Shown: positions 28,309-36,135 of the stretch, piece after piece
Position numbering within the stretch: position 1 is the stretch's first letter
How the letters are laid out: every line of letters starts with the position of its first letter
NCBI GenBank assembly: GCA_963823565.1
Contig: CAWGLR010000001.1
Coordinates: 682,001-746,000 of the forward strand
Origin: RHKX01 sp963823565
GTDB taxonomy: Bacteria; Actinomycetota; Thermoleophilia; Solirubrobacterales; 70-9
DNA: 64,000 nt
Reading direction: 5' to 3'
Program-made: the position numbers and the translations under genes
Notes under the pieces: model-generated
What the model was told of the DNA's origin: nothing
The model's input: only the letters and a program-made list of their open reading frames with translations
Database searches by the model: none

Positions 28309-29640
28309 GTGGAGGCGAAGCGGGTCGAGGCGTTGCGGGGCCTGCCGGCCGTCGAGGCGCTCGCCGCCGACCTCCCGCAGCCCCGGCCGGTCGCCGTGGC
28401 GGCGGCCCGCGAGGCGGTCGCCGAGGTGCGGCGCGCGATCCTCGCCGGGGAGCGAGACGACGCGTCCGGGGTCCACGAGCTCGCCCGGGCCCGGGCCGCC
28501 GAGCTCGAGCGCGGCGGGCCCGTCACCGTCATCAACGCGACCGGCATCGTGCTCCACACCAACCTCGGGCGGGCGCCGCTCGCTCCGGCCGCGATCGACG
28601 CCGCGGTCGCCGTCGCGCGCGGCTACTCCAACCTCGAGTACGACCTCGCGGGCGGTGGCCGGGGAAGCCGCCACGCGCACGTCGAGGCCGAGCTCCGGGC
28701 GCTCACCGGTGCCGAGGCGGCGATCGCGGTCAACAACAACGCCGCCGCCGTGCTGCTCGCGCTGGCGGCGACCGCGCAGGGCCGGGAGGTCGTCGTCGGT
28801 CGCGATCAGCTGATCGAGATCGGCGGCTCGTTCCGGATCCCCGAGATCCTCGCCCAGTCGGGCGCCGCTCTGGTCGAGGTCGGGACAACCAACCGGGTCC
28901 GGGTGGAGGACTACGCGCAGGCGATCGGCCCTGAGACCGGCGCGCTGCTGCGGGTCCATCAGTCGAACTTCCGCACCGAGGGGTTCACCGGATCCGTCGA
29001 GCTCGGCGAGCTCTGCGAGCTCGGCGCGGAGCATGGGCTGCCGGTGATCGACGACCTCGGGTCCGGCGCCGTCGCGCCGATCGGGGACGAGCCGATCGTG
29101 CGGCGTTCGGTGGAGGCCGGCGCCGCGCTGACCTGCTTCTCGGCGGACAAGCTCCTCGGCGGCCCGCAGGCGGGGATCCTCGGCGGGACGGCCGCCGCCG
29201 TGGAGCGCTGCCGCAGCCATCCGCTCGCTCGCGCGGTCCGCCTCGACAAGCTCCAGATCGCCGCCCTGGCGGCCACGCTCCGGCTCCACCGGAACGGGCG
29301 AGCAGGCGAGGTCCCCGCGCTGGCGATGCTCGACGCGAGCGAGGAGGAGCTAGCGGCCCGGGCGCGGCTCCTCGCCGAGCGCATCGGCCCGGCGGCGCGG
29401 GTCGAGCGGACGCACTCCCGGCCGGGCGGCGGGACGCTTCCGACCGCGCTCCTGCCGGGCCCGGCGTGCGTGGTCGCGCGGGACGGGAGCGGCGCGGACG
29501 AACTCGCAGCGTCGCTGCGTCGCGCCGACCCGCCCGTGGTGGCCCGGATCGAGGATGGCGCCGTCGTGCTCGACCCGCGGACGATGAGCGACGAGGAGGC
29601 GCGCGTGGCGGCGGATGCGGTCCGAGATGCCCTCGCCTGA
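28309..29640 (+). CDS. selA: L-seryl-tRNA(Sec) selenium transferase
   Basis: The 443-residue protein starts at a GTG (28309). It has VINATGIVLHTNLGRAPL near residue 70, NNNAAAVLLAL, RDQLIEIGGSFRIPEI, VDDLGSGA-type (here IDDLGSGA) and the PLP-lysine motif CFSADKLLGGPQAGI with Lys281. All are SelA signatures. It converts seryl-tRNA-Sec to selenocysteyl-tRNA-Sec with selenophosphate. Its end overlaps the selB start by 26 bp, so selA-selB and the downstream tRNA-Sec gene are probably one transcript. Confidence 0.96.
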   Translation: MEAKRVEALRGLPAVEALAADLPQPRPVAVAAAREAVAEVRRAILAGERDDASGVHELARARAAELERGGPVTVINATGIVLHTNLGRAPLAPAAIDAAVAVARGYSNLEYDLAGGGRGSRHAHVEAELRALTGAEAAIAVNNNAAAVLLALAATAQGREVVVGRDQLIEIGGSFRIPEILAQSGAALVEVGTTNRVRVEDYAQAIGPETGALLRVHQSNFRTEGFTGSVELGELCELGAEHGLPVIDDLGSGAVAPIGDEPIVRRSVEAGAALTCFSADKLLGGPQAGILGGTAAAVERCRSHPLARAVRLDKLQIAALAATLRLHRNGRAGEVPALAMLDASEEELAARARLLAERIGPAARVERTHSRPGGGTLPTALLPGPACVVARDGSGADELAASLRRADPPVVARIEDGAVVLDPRTMSDEEARVAADAVRDALA

Positions 29641-31354
29641 GCGGGAGCTGGTGCTCGGGACCGCCGGGCACATCGACCACGGGAAGACGGCGCTGGTCGA
29701 GGCGCTGACCGGCACGAACACCGACCGGCTCGCCGAGGAGCGCCGCCGCGGGATCTCCATCGAGCTCGGGTTCGCCCGGCTCGGCCTTCCGGGCGGTCGC
29801 AGCGTCGGCGTCGTCGACGTCCCCGGACACCGGCGGCTGGTGCGGGCGATGGTCGCCGGCGCCAGCGGGATCGACATGTTCCTGCTCGTCGTCGCCGCGG
29901 ACGACGGCGTGATGCCGCAGACGCGAGAGCACTGGACGGCGCTGCGCGCGCTCGGCATCGAGCGCGGCGTGGTCGCGCTGACGAAGGTCGACGTCGCCGC
30001 GCCCGAGGCGATCGCCCTCGCGACCGAGGAGGTGACCGAGCTCGCTCCGGGCGCTCCGCTGGCGCGGGTCAGCTCGCGGACCGGCGAGGGCCTCGACGAG
30101 CTGCTGGCGACGCTGGCGCGGGTCGCCGACGCGGCCGCGGCGGAACCGCGATCGATGGCGGAGGGCCCGGGGGTCATGCACCTCGACCGCGTCTTCTCCC
30201 TGCGCGGCATCGGCACCGTGGTGACCGGCACGCTCAGGCGCGGCATGCTGGCGGCCGGCGAGTCCGTGCGGGTGCTGCCGATCGACCGGATCGCTCGCAT
30301 CCGCAGCGTCCAGGTCCACGACCGGCCGGTGGGCCTCGCCGTCGCCGGCCAGCGCGTCGCCCTCAACCTCGTCGGGGTCGGCCGCCGGCAGGTCGGGCGC
30401 GGCGACGTCGTCGCCTCCCCGAGCGCGTCGGTCGGCCTCAGCTACCGGCTCGACGTGCTCCTCGACCACGGCGGCGAGCGGGCGGGCGAGCGGGTGCAGG
30501 TTCACGCCGGCACCCGGCAGGCTCCCGGGCGCCTCGTGCCGCTCGGCGACGACTTCGCCCAGATCCGCCTCGAGGCGCCACTCGTCGCCGAGCCCGCCGA
30601 CCGCGTCGTCATTCGCAGGATCGCTCCGCCGGACACCCTCGGCGGCGGGGTCGTCCTCGATCCCGCACCCCGCCGGCATGGGCCCGGGGCGGCCACGGAC
30701 AGGCTCCGAGCGCTCGTCGCGGCCTCCGCGGAGGAGGTGGTCGGATCCGCGCTGGCCGACGCGCCGGGCGGCCTGCCCGCCGATCCCGCCGCCTGGGGAG
30801 AGGTCCCCGTGCTCGGCTACATCCTCGCGCGGTTCGGGGCGCCGCGCCTGCGGGAGACGGTCGCCGGGCTCGTCGACGCCGGGAAGGCGACGGTCCGCGG
30901 CGCGACCCTGGTCCCCGCAAGCGCCGCCGAGCAGGTCGCGGAACCGCGGGACGCGCCGGCCCTCGGCCCGGTCGCGGTGCGCGTCCTGCGCGAGCTCAAC
31001 GCCGACGGGCTTCAGCCCAGGGGCGCGGCCGCGCTCGCCGACTCGCTCGGCCGGCCCCGGGAGGAGGTCGAGGAGGCGCTGAGCGCGCTCGCCGCCACGG
31101 GCCACGTCGTCGCGCTGCGCGGCGGCGTCACCTACCCCCGGGAACGGCTCGACCGGATCGGCGAGCTCGTCGCGGGGCTCGCGGCCGAGCGCGGCTCCAT
31201 CGGCCTCGCCGAGCTCCGCGACGCGCTGCGCATCAGCCGCAAGTACTCGCAGGCCATCCTCGAGCAGCTCGATGCCACCGGGGTGACGGTCCGCCACGGC
31301 GATCGGCACGTCCTCCGGCGGCCGGCCGAGACCGCGGCGCCGTCCAGCGGCTAG
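29615..31354 (+). CDS. selB: selenocysteine-specific elongation factor
   Basis: The 579-residue GTPase opens with LVLGTAGHIDHGKTALVEALTG (P-loop), RGISIELGFA (switch I region), DVPGHRRLVRAM (G3) and LTKVD (G4). EF-Tu-like domains II and III follow to about residue 340. The C-terminal 220 residues are winged-helix repeats ending in RISRKYSQAILEQLDATGVTVRHGDRHVL, the SECIS-binding region of SelB. The start may be the ATG at 29615 or 29627. It delivers Sec-tRNA to the ribosome at UGA codons with a SECIS hairpin, such as that at 22742. Confidence 0.96.
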   Translation: MRSEMPSPERELVLGTAGHIDHGKTALVEALTGTNTDRLAEERRRGISIELGFARLGLPGGRSVGVVDVPGHRRLVRAMVAGASGIDMFLLVVAADDGVMPQTREHWTALRALGIERGVVALTKVDVAAPEAIALATEEVTELAPGAPLARVSSRTGEGLDELLATLARVADAAAAEPRSMAEGPGVMHLDRVFSLRGIGTVVTGTLRRGMLAAGESVRVLPIDRIARIRSVQVHDRPVGLAVAGQRVALNLVGVGRRQVGRGDVVASPSASVGLSYRLDVLLDHGGERAGERVQVHAGTRQAPGRLVPLGDDFAQIRLEAPLVAEPADRVVIRRIAPPDTLGGGVVLDPAPRRHGPGAATDRLRALVAASAEEVVGSALADAPGGLPADPAAWGEVPVLGYILARFGAPRLRETVAGLVDAGKATVRGATLVPASAAEQVAEPRDAPALGPVAVRVLRELNADGLQPRGAAALADSLGRPREEVEEALSALAATGHVVALRGGVTYPRERLDRIGELVAGLAAERGSIGLAELRDALRISRKYSQAILEQLDATGVTVRHGDRHVLRRPAETAAPSSG

Positions 31355-31363
31355 GCTCGGCGC

Positions 31364-31456
31364 GGGGCGGCAGGGGTCTGGTGGCCCGTCCGGCCTTCAA
31401 AGCCGGCAGGGCGGTGCAGCCCACCGCTTGGAAGGTTCGATTCCTTCGCCGCCTCG
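31364..31456 (+). tRNA. selC: tRNA-Sec (anticodon TCA)
   Basis: The 93-nt gene has an 8-bp acceptor stem (GGGGCGGC with GCCGCCTC, one G-T wobble), longer than the usual 7. The anticodon stem CCGGC/GCCGG encloses loop CTTCAAA with anticodon TCA at 31397-31399, which reads UGA. A long GC-rich variable arm and a T arm with GAAGG-TTCGATT-CCTTC follow. No CCA is encoded. It lies 9 bp after selB. Confidence 0.95.
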
Positions 31457-31464
31457 TCGGCCGG

Positions 31465-32289
31465 TCAGTCGTGGATCTCGACCGGGGCTCCGAGCGGAGC
31501 GGCGTCGATCAGCGCGTGGAGGTCGTCGTCGGAGCTGCGGACGCAGCCGGTCGAGGTGGCCTGGCCCAGCGCCGAGGTGGTCCCGTGGATCGCCATGCGG
31601 TTGCCGCCGCTCCAGCCGGCGGGCAGGTTCGGCTGCGTCGCCGTGATCGGCAGCGCGCAACAGCCGTAGACGGGGTTCAGCCCCGAGGTCAGCTCGTCGG
31701 TGATCGCGAAGGTCCCGGTCGGCGTCGGCGTGTCCGGCGCGCCGATCCCGATCGTCCACTCGCGCTCGACCTTGCCGTCGCGGAGGAGGCGGGCGGTCAT
31801 CGAGGAGAGGTCGACCTCGACCTTCTGCGCGACCGAGTCGACCGCGAAGGCCTCGCCGCCGAGCTTGACCCAGCCGAGCTCGCCATTGGGCAGCTTCTCG
31901 GTCGGCACGCCGGCCCAGTTGCCCTTCCGCTCGAGGACCGTCAGCACCGTCGGCGACCCCCACTCGGTCGTGTCGCCGAGGGTGACCACCGGCTTGCCGC
32001 CGGGGTGGGAGTAGAGGTCCACCTGCGCCCCGGACCGAACCTCGAGGATCGGCGTCCCCTTCTCCGGCAGCTGGACAAGCGGGTTCTCGCGGCCGGCCGG
32101 CTCCCGATCGGCGACGAGCTCGATCCGCGGCGCCGCCTGGGCGGCCCCGGCGGTCGCCGTCCCCGCTACCTGGAGCGTCGACCCCTCGCCGCGGGAGATC
32201 TGCACCGACAGCCCGGCGAGCACCATCAGCGCCATCGCGGCGACGGCCACGAGGGTGCGAGTCAGCCGCGGAGAGAGCTCGGTCGCCAT
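31465..32289 (-). CDS. L,D-transpeptidase with SH3-like domain
   Basis: The 274-residue protein has an N-terminal signal anchor (about residues 12-32), then an SH3-like part (about 80-150). A YkuD catalytic domain follows: KVEVDLSSMTARLLRDGK at its start and MAIHGT with ATSTGCVRSSDDDL at its end, holding the catalytic His and Cys. It would form 3-3 crosslinks in peptidoglycan or attach proteins outside the membrane. The ATG at 32289 follows a 320-bp gap. Its stop lies 9 bp from tRNA-Sec on the other strand. Confidence 0.92.
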   Translation of the reverse strand: MATELSPRLTRTLVAVAAMALMVLAGLSVQISRGEGSTLQVAGTATAGAAQAAPRIELVADREPAGRENPLVQLPEKGTPILEVRSGAQVDLYSHPGGKPVVTLGDTTEWGSPTVLTVLERKGNWAGVPTEKLPNGELGWVKLGGEAFAVDSVAQKVEVDLSSMTARLLRDGKVEREWTIGIGAPDTPTPTGTFAITDELTSGLNPVYGCCALPITATQPNLPAGWSGGNRMAIHGTTSALGQATSTGCVRSSDDDLHALIDAAPLGAPVEIHD

Positions 32290-32417
32290 GCCCTCACTGT
32301 CGGAGCCTCATCCGATCGGTTGAGGGACCGAGCGTCGCGCCGGACGCGAGTCCAGGCGGCGGAGAGCGTGGTTCAGGCAGTGAGGGGAGGCAGGTGGCCG
32401 GTCCGGAGGGAGCCGGA

Positions 32418-32454
32418 TGTACCGATCCGGACGTATCCGGTCCGGATCGGTACA
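32418..32454. repeat. 15-bp perfect inverted repeat in a 320-bp gene-free gap
   Basis: TGTACCGATCCGGAC at 32418-32432 pairs exactly with its complement at 32440-32454 across a 7-nt loop. It lies in the gap 32290-32609, between the ATP-grasp gene and the L,D-transpeptidase gene, both on the minus strand. The rest of the gap is C-rich and G-rich low-complexity DNA with no coding pattern. It may end ATP-grasp transcription or bind a dimeric regulator of the transpeptidase gene. Confidence 0.5.
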
Positions 32455-32609
32455 CCGAGCCCTCCCCCGCCCCCCTCCCTACACACCCTTTGCCCGCCGG
32501 GAATGAACCGGTCGGACCATGGGGCCGGTGGGGGGAGGCGTCCGACCGAAGTCCCCCTCCGAGGGAGGGCGCTTCCCCCCGGCGGCCCCCACCCAGCCCT
32601 GCGAGCTCC

Positions 32610-33821
32610 CTACTCGCCCGTCAGCGTCCGTACCAGCTCGCGATCCTCGGCCGACATCCCCGCGATCGGCTGGCCGTCCCAGGCGATGTCGTCGGCCATC
32701 GCCGCCAGCAGCGCCCGGCGGTGGCGGAGGTTGAGGCGGGCGTGATGGCCGAGCGTGAGCAGCGCGTAGAGGTTCGGCAGCTCGTCGTGCCAGCCGCGGT
32801 CGGAGCCGCGGATCTCGAGGAGGTCGTGGATCGAGCGCGGCCACTCGCTCGGGGACTCGGTGAACATCTGCCCGAACACCGCGAAGTCGAGCTGAGCGGT
32901 GCGCTCGGCGGGCACGAGGACGGGGTCGGCCGGCTCGTCGCTAGCGGCGGCGGCGAGCCCGGCGGCCATCTCCTCGGGGAGCATCAGCAGGGCGCCGTCG
33001 GTCGCCCGCGGGTTGCACTCGATCACGCTCAGCCCGGTCGGCGAGACGACGAAGTCGAGCGACATCTGCCCGGTGTAGCCGAGCTCGCGCCCGAGGGCCT
33101 CGACGATCGGCAGAGTCGGCTCCGGGTCGACGGTCGTGAAGCTGATGCCGGTCGAGTGCTGCCACTGCCGCGGCGCGCGGTAGCAGAGGTGAGTGAGCAC
33201 GCGCCCCTCGCGGAGGGTGCTGTAGGTGCACTGCATCGGCCCCTCGACGTAGGGCTGGACGAGCCACGGTTGCGCCTCGCTGGGGTTCACGTCCTCGATC
33301 CTCGTGTGGTCCGCGAGCGGCCCGGTGTTGGTGAGCAGGGCCACCCCGCCGCGCGAGAAGCAGGCGCGGGCGAACCACTGCGGCCAGCGGCCGATCGCCT
33401 CCCGCAGCTCCTCGGGCGAGCGGACGACGACCGTCTCGGGCAGCGGCAGGCCGAGCTTCTGCGCGATCGTCGTGAAGCTCGCCTTGTCGTGGAGGCGCGC
33501 CAGCGTCGCGAACGGCGGCGTGTACAGCTCGGTCACCTCGTCGAGCCGGTCGCGTCGGGTCGCGAGGTAGAAGGCCTCCTCGAACGCGGGAACGACCCGG
33601 TCGATCGAGCGCTCCTCGGCGAAGCGCTCGACGTCGGCGACGAAGCGCTCGGTCTCGGTGGCGGGTGGCGCGGTCACCAGGTGGCCGGCGACGTAGCGGC
33701 TGTGGCTTCCCGAGGCGACCTGGTAGGCGTCGGCCGCGTAGACCTCGTGGCCGGCGGAGGTGAGCCCGCGGATCAGCGCCAGCGAGAACGGCAGTCGCGA
33801 GCTCGTCAGCAGGATTCGCAC
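32610..33821 (-). CDS. ATP-grasp family carboxylate ligase
   Basis: The 403-residue protein starts at a GTG (33821) with RILLTSSRLPFSLALIRGLTSAGHEVYAAD, a pre-ATP-grasp domain. ATP-grasp features follow: LHDKASFTTIAQKLGLPLPETVVV, a WFARACFSRGGVAL ATP-binding strand, WLVQPYVEG, SLDFVVSPTGLSVIECNPRATDGALL with the metal-binding Glu and Asn. It resembles carbamoyl-phosphate-synthase-like and amino-acid ligase members; the substrates are unknown. It is divergent from the LigD-type polymerase gene starting 64 bp away. Confidence 0.87.
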   Translation of the reverse strand: MRILLTSSRLPFSLALIRGLTSAGHEVYAADAYQVASGSHSRYVAGHLVTAPPATETERFVADVERFAEERSIDRVVPAFEEAFYLATRRDRLDEVTELYTPPFATLARLHDKASFTTIAQKLGLPLPETVVVRSPEELREAIGRWPQWFARACFSRGGVALLTNTGPLADHTRIEDVNPSEAQPWLVQPYVEGPMQCTYSTLREGRVLTHLCYRAPRQWQHSTGISFTTVDPEPTLPIVEALGRELGYTGQMSLDFVVSPTGLSVIECNPRATDGALLMLPEEMAAGLAAAASDEPADPVLVPAERTAQLDFAVFGQMFTESPSEWPRSIHDLLEIRGSDRGWHDELPNLYALLTLGHHARLNLRHRRALLAAMADDIAWDGQPIAGMSAEDRELVRTLTGE

Positions 33822-33885
33822 GGGGCCACTCTCCCCGATGAAGCGGCGGCGCGCCGACCTCGGCTTCGCGGCAACATCCCGGGCC

Positions 33886-34797
33886 ATGCCCGCCGAGGTC
33901 GTCAGGGTCGGCCGCCGCCGCATCGAGATCACCCACCCGGACAAGCTCCTGTTCCGGGATCCCGACCTGACCAAGCTCGACCTCGCCCGCCACTACGAGC
34001 GCGTCGCCGAGGCGATGCTCCCCCACGTCCGCGGCCGCCCGCTCGCGCTGGAGGTCTTCCCGCGCGGGATCGGCCAGCGCGGCTACTTCGTGAAGGCGGC
34101 ACCCGACCACTTCCCGGAGTGGATCGCTCGGGTCGAGGTGGACAAGCGGGGCGGCACGCTGACCCAGGTGACCGCCGAGAACGCGGCGACGATCGTCTAC
34201 CTCGCTTCCCAGAACGTGATCACCCCGCACATCTGGCTGTCCCGCGCCGACCGCCCGCGGCAGCCGGACCGGCTGATCGTGGACCTCGACCCCAACCCCG
34301 GCGTCACCTTCACCGCAATCCGCGCCGCCGCGCGGGCGGCCGGCGAGCGGCTCCGCGACGCCGGGCTCGTCCCCTTCGCGATGGTCACCGGCTCACGTGG
34401 CGTCCACGTCGTCTGCCCGATCCGGCGCGGCCACGACTTCGGCGACGTCCACTCCTACGCCCGCTCGGTCGCCGAGGCGATGGTCGCCGAAGACCCCAAG
34501 CGCCTCACCCTCGAGTGGCACCGCGACGAGCGCGGCGAGCGGATCTACGTCGACGTCAACCGGATCGCCTACGCCCAGCACGGCGTCGCCCCCTACGGCG
34601 TCCGCCCGCGCCCCCGCGCCCCGGTGGCGATGCCGATCCACTGGGAAGAGCTCGCCGACCGCAGGTTGAAGCCCGATCGCTGGACGATCGCCGACGCCGG
34701 CGACCGCCTCGAGTCGGAGGGCGACGCCTGGAAGGGGATCGGGCGGCATGCCCGGGCGCTGCCGGCGGACCGGCGGGCGAAGCGGGGTCGCAGCTAG
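33886..34797 (+). CDS. LigD-type DNA polymerase/primase domain protein (first copy)
   Basis: The 303-residue protein is a stand-alone NHEJ polymerase of the archaeo-eukaryotic primase fold. It has EITHPDKLLFRDP at the N-terminus, RGIGQRGYFVKAAPDHFPEWI, catalytic IVDLDPNPG, MVTGSRGVHVVCPI and EWHRDERGERIYVDVNRIAYAQ with the third acidic residue. These match LigD PolDom. It ends near the usual PolDom boundary, without ligase or phosphoesterase. The ATG at 33886 gives the family start. With the ligase at 1822-3300 and a second copy at 49720-50796 it forms a dispersed NHEJ set. Confidence 0.9.
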   Translation: MPAEVVRVGRRRIEITHPDKLLFRDPDLTKLDLARHYERVAEAMLPHVRGRPLALEVFPRGIGQRGYFVKAAPDHFPEWIARVEVDKRGGTLTQVTAENAATIVYLASQNVITPHIWLSRADRPRQPDRLIVDLDPNPGVTFTAIRAAARAAGERLRDAGLVPFAMVTGSRGVHVVCPIRRGHDFGDVHSYARSVAEAMVAEDPKRLTLEWHRDERGERIYVDVNRIAYAQHGVAPYGVRPRPRAPVAMPIHWEELADRRLKPDRWTIADAGDRLESEGDAWKGIGRHARALPADRRAKRGRS

Positions 34798-34864
34798 GCA
34801 CGACCATCAGCGAGCGGGCGTGGGGGTCGCGACGGGCCGCCCCCTCCCCCGCCGACCGGCGTCC

Positions 34865-35938
34865 CTACCCCCGCTCGCGCCGCTTCCGCGCGGCCTCGTC
34901 GAGCCCGCGAAGGACCTCGACCGTCGTCTCCCAGTCCATGCACTTGTCGGTGACCGACTGGCCGTACACGAGCTCGCCACCGAGCTTCTGGTTGCCGCCG
35001 AGCAGGAAGGACTCGAGCATGACGCCGACGATGCCTTCGTTCCCGGCGGCGACCTGCTCGGCGATGGCGGCGGCGACCTCGGGCTGGCGCTCGTGGTCCT
35101 TGCGGCTGTTGTCGTGGGAGGCGTCGACGATCACGCGCTCGGGAAGGCCGACCTCGCGGAGCCCCTCGAGGGCCGTCGCGACGGACCCGGCGTCGTAGTT
35201 GGTCGCCTCGCGGCCGCCGCGGAGGATGACGTGGCAGTCGGGGTTGCCGGCGGTCTGGAGGATCGCCGAGCCGCCGCCGATCTCGATGCCGGGGAAGTAG
35301 TGGCTCGCGGCGGCGGCGCGAACGGCGTCGACCGCGACGCCGACGTTGCCATCGGTGCGGTTCTTGAAGCCGACCGGCATCGACAGCCCCGAGGCGAGCT
35401 GGCGATGGGTCTGGCTCTCGGTGGTGCGGGCTCCGATCGCGCCCCAGGCGACGGTGTCGGCGATGTACTGCGGGGTGATCGGATCGAGGAACTCGCAGCC
35501 GATCGGCAGCCCGAGGTCGAGCACCCGGAGCAGCAGGTCGCGCGCCATCCGCATCCCCTGGTTGACGTCGCCCGAGTCGTCGAGGCGCGGATCGTTGATC
35601 AAGCCCTTCCACCCGGTGGTCGTCCGCGGCTTCTCGAAGTACACGCGCATGACGACCAGCAGGTCGGGAAGCTCCGCGACGAGCGCGGCGAGCCGCTCGG
35701 CGTAGTCGAGGGCGGCCTTCGGATCGTGGACGCTGCAGGGCCCGACAACCACCATCAGCCGCGGGTCCTCGCGGTCGAGCACGCGCTTGACGTCCTCGCG
35801 GTAGCGGACGACGTCGTCGGCGCGCTCGGGCGGCAGCGGGTGCTCGTGCAGCAGCAGCGCCGGGGTCGCCAGCGGCACGGTCTGCTCGATCCTGCGGTCG
35901 TGAAGGGATGGCCCGGTGCCGGGCACGCTCGTCGTCAT
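34865..35938 (-). CDS. aroG: 3-deoxy-7-phosphoheptulonate (DAHP) synthase, class I
   Basis: The 357-residue protein is a full-length AroG/F/H-type DAHP synthase. It contains MVVVGPCSVHDPKAAL, MRVYFEKPRTTTGWKGLINDP, GCEFLDPITPQYIAD and ARTTESQTHRQLASGLSMPVGFKNRTDG. IVDASHDNSRKDH and SVTDKCMDWE follow. Metal-binding Cys, His, Glu and Asp and the PEP-binding Lys and Arg are present. It makes the first committed intermediate of aromatic amino acid synthesis. The ATG at 35938 gives the usual N-terminus. It lies 197 bp downstream of the SpoIIE phosphatase gene; that gap holds no gene. Confidence 0.95.
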   Translation of the reverse strand: MTTSVPGTGPSLHDRRIEQTVPLATPALLLHEHPLPPERADDVVRYREDVKRVLDREDPRLMVVVGPCSVHDPKAALDYAERLAALVAELPDLLVVMRVYFEKPRTTTGWKGLINDPRLDDSGDVNQGMRMARDLLLRVLDLGLPIGCEFLDPITPQYIADTVAWGAIGARTTESQTHRQLASGLSMPVGFKNRTDGNVGVAVDAVRAAAASHYFPGIEIGGGSAILQTAGNPDCHVILRGGREATNYDAGSVATALEGLREVGLPERVIVDASHDNSRKDHERQPEVAAAIAEQVAAGNEGIVGVMLESFLLGGNQKLGGELVYGQSVTDKCMDWETTVEVLRGLDEAARKRRERG

Positions 35939-36135
35939 CGCCGGAATTGTCGCATTCGGCTCGCGGCCGGGCGGCCGGCGGGGCCGTTCCGGGCGGCCCG
36001 CTGCTTCCACCGCGGCTGAGCGGGCATCCCCCACCTCAGCTCGCCCGCATCGACGCGCTGGACCGCGGCGAGGATGGCCGTACGGGGCCGCACCCCGACA
36101 CCTTCGCGATGGCCCCCCCGGACTGAGGGGCCGAT

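Noticed and set aside
27462..29640. Long plus-strand frame reaching through selD into selA as one fused gene
   Set aside because: The part before 28309 is opposite selD and has no SelA-like sequence; SelA similarity starts just after the GTG at 28309.
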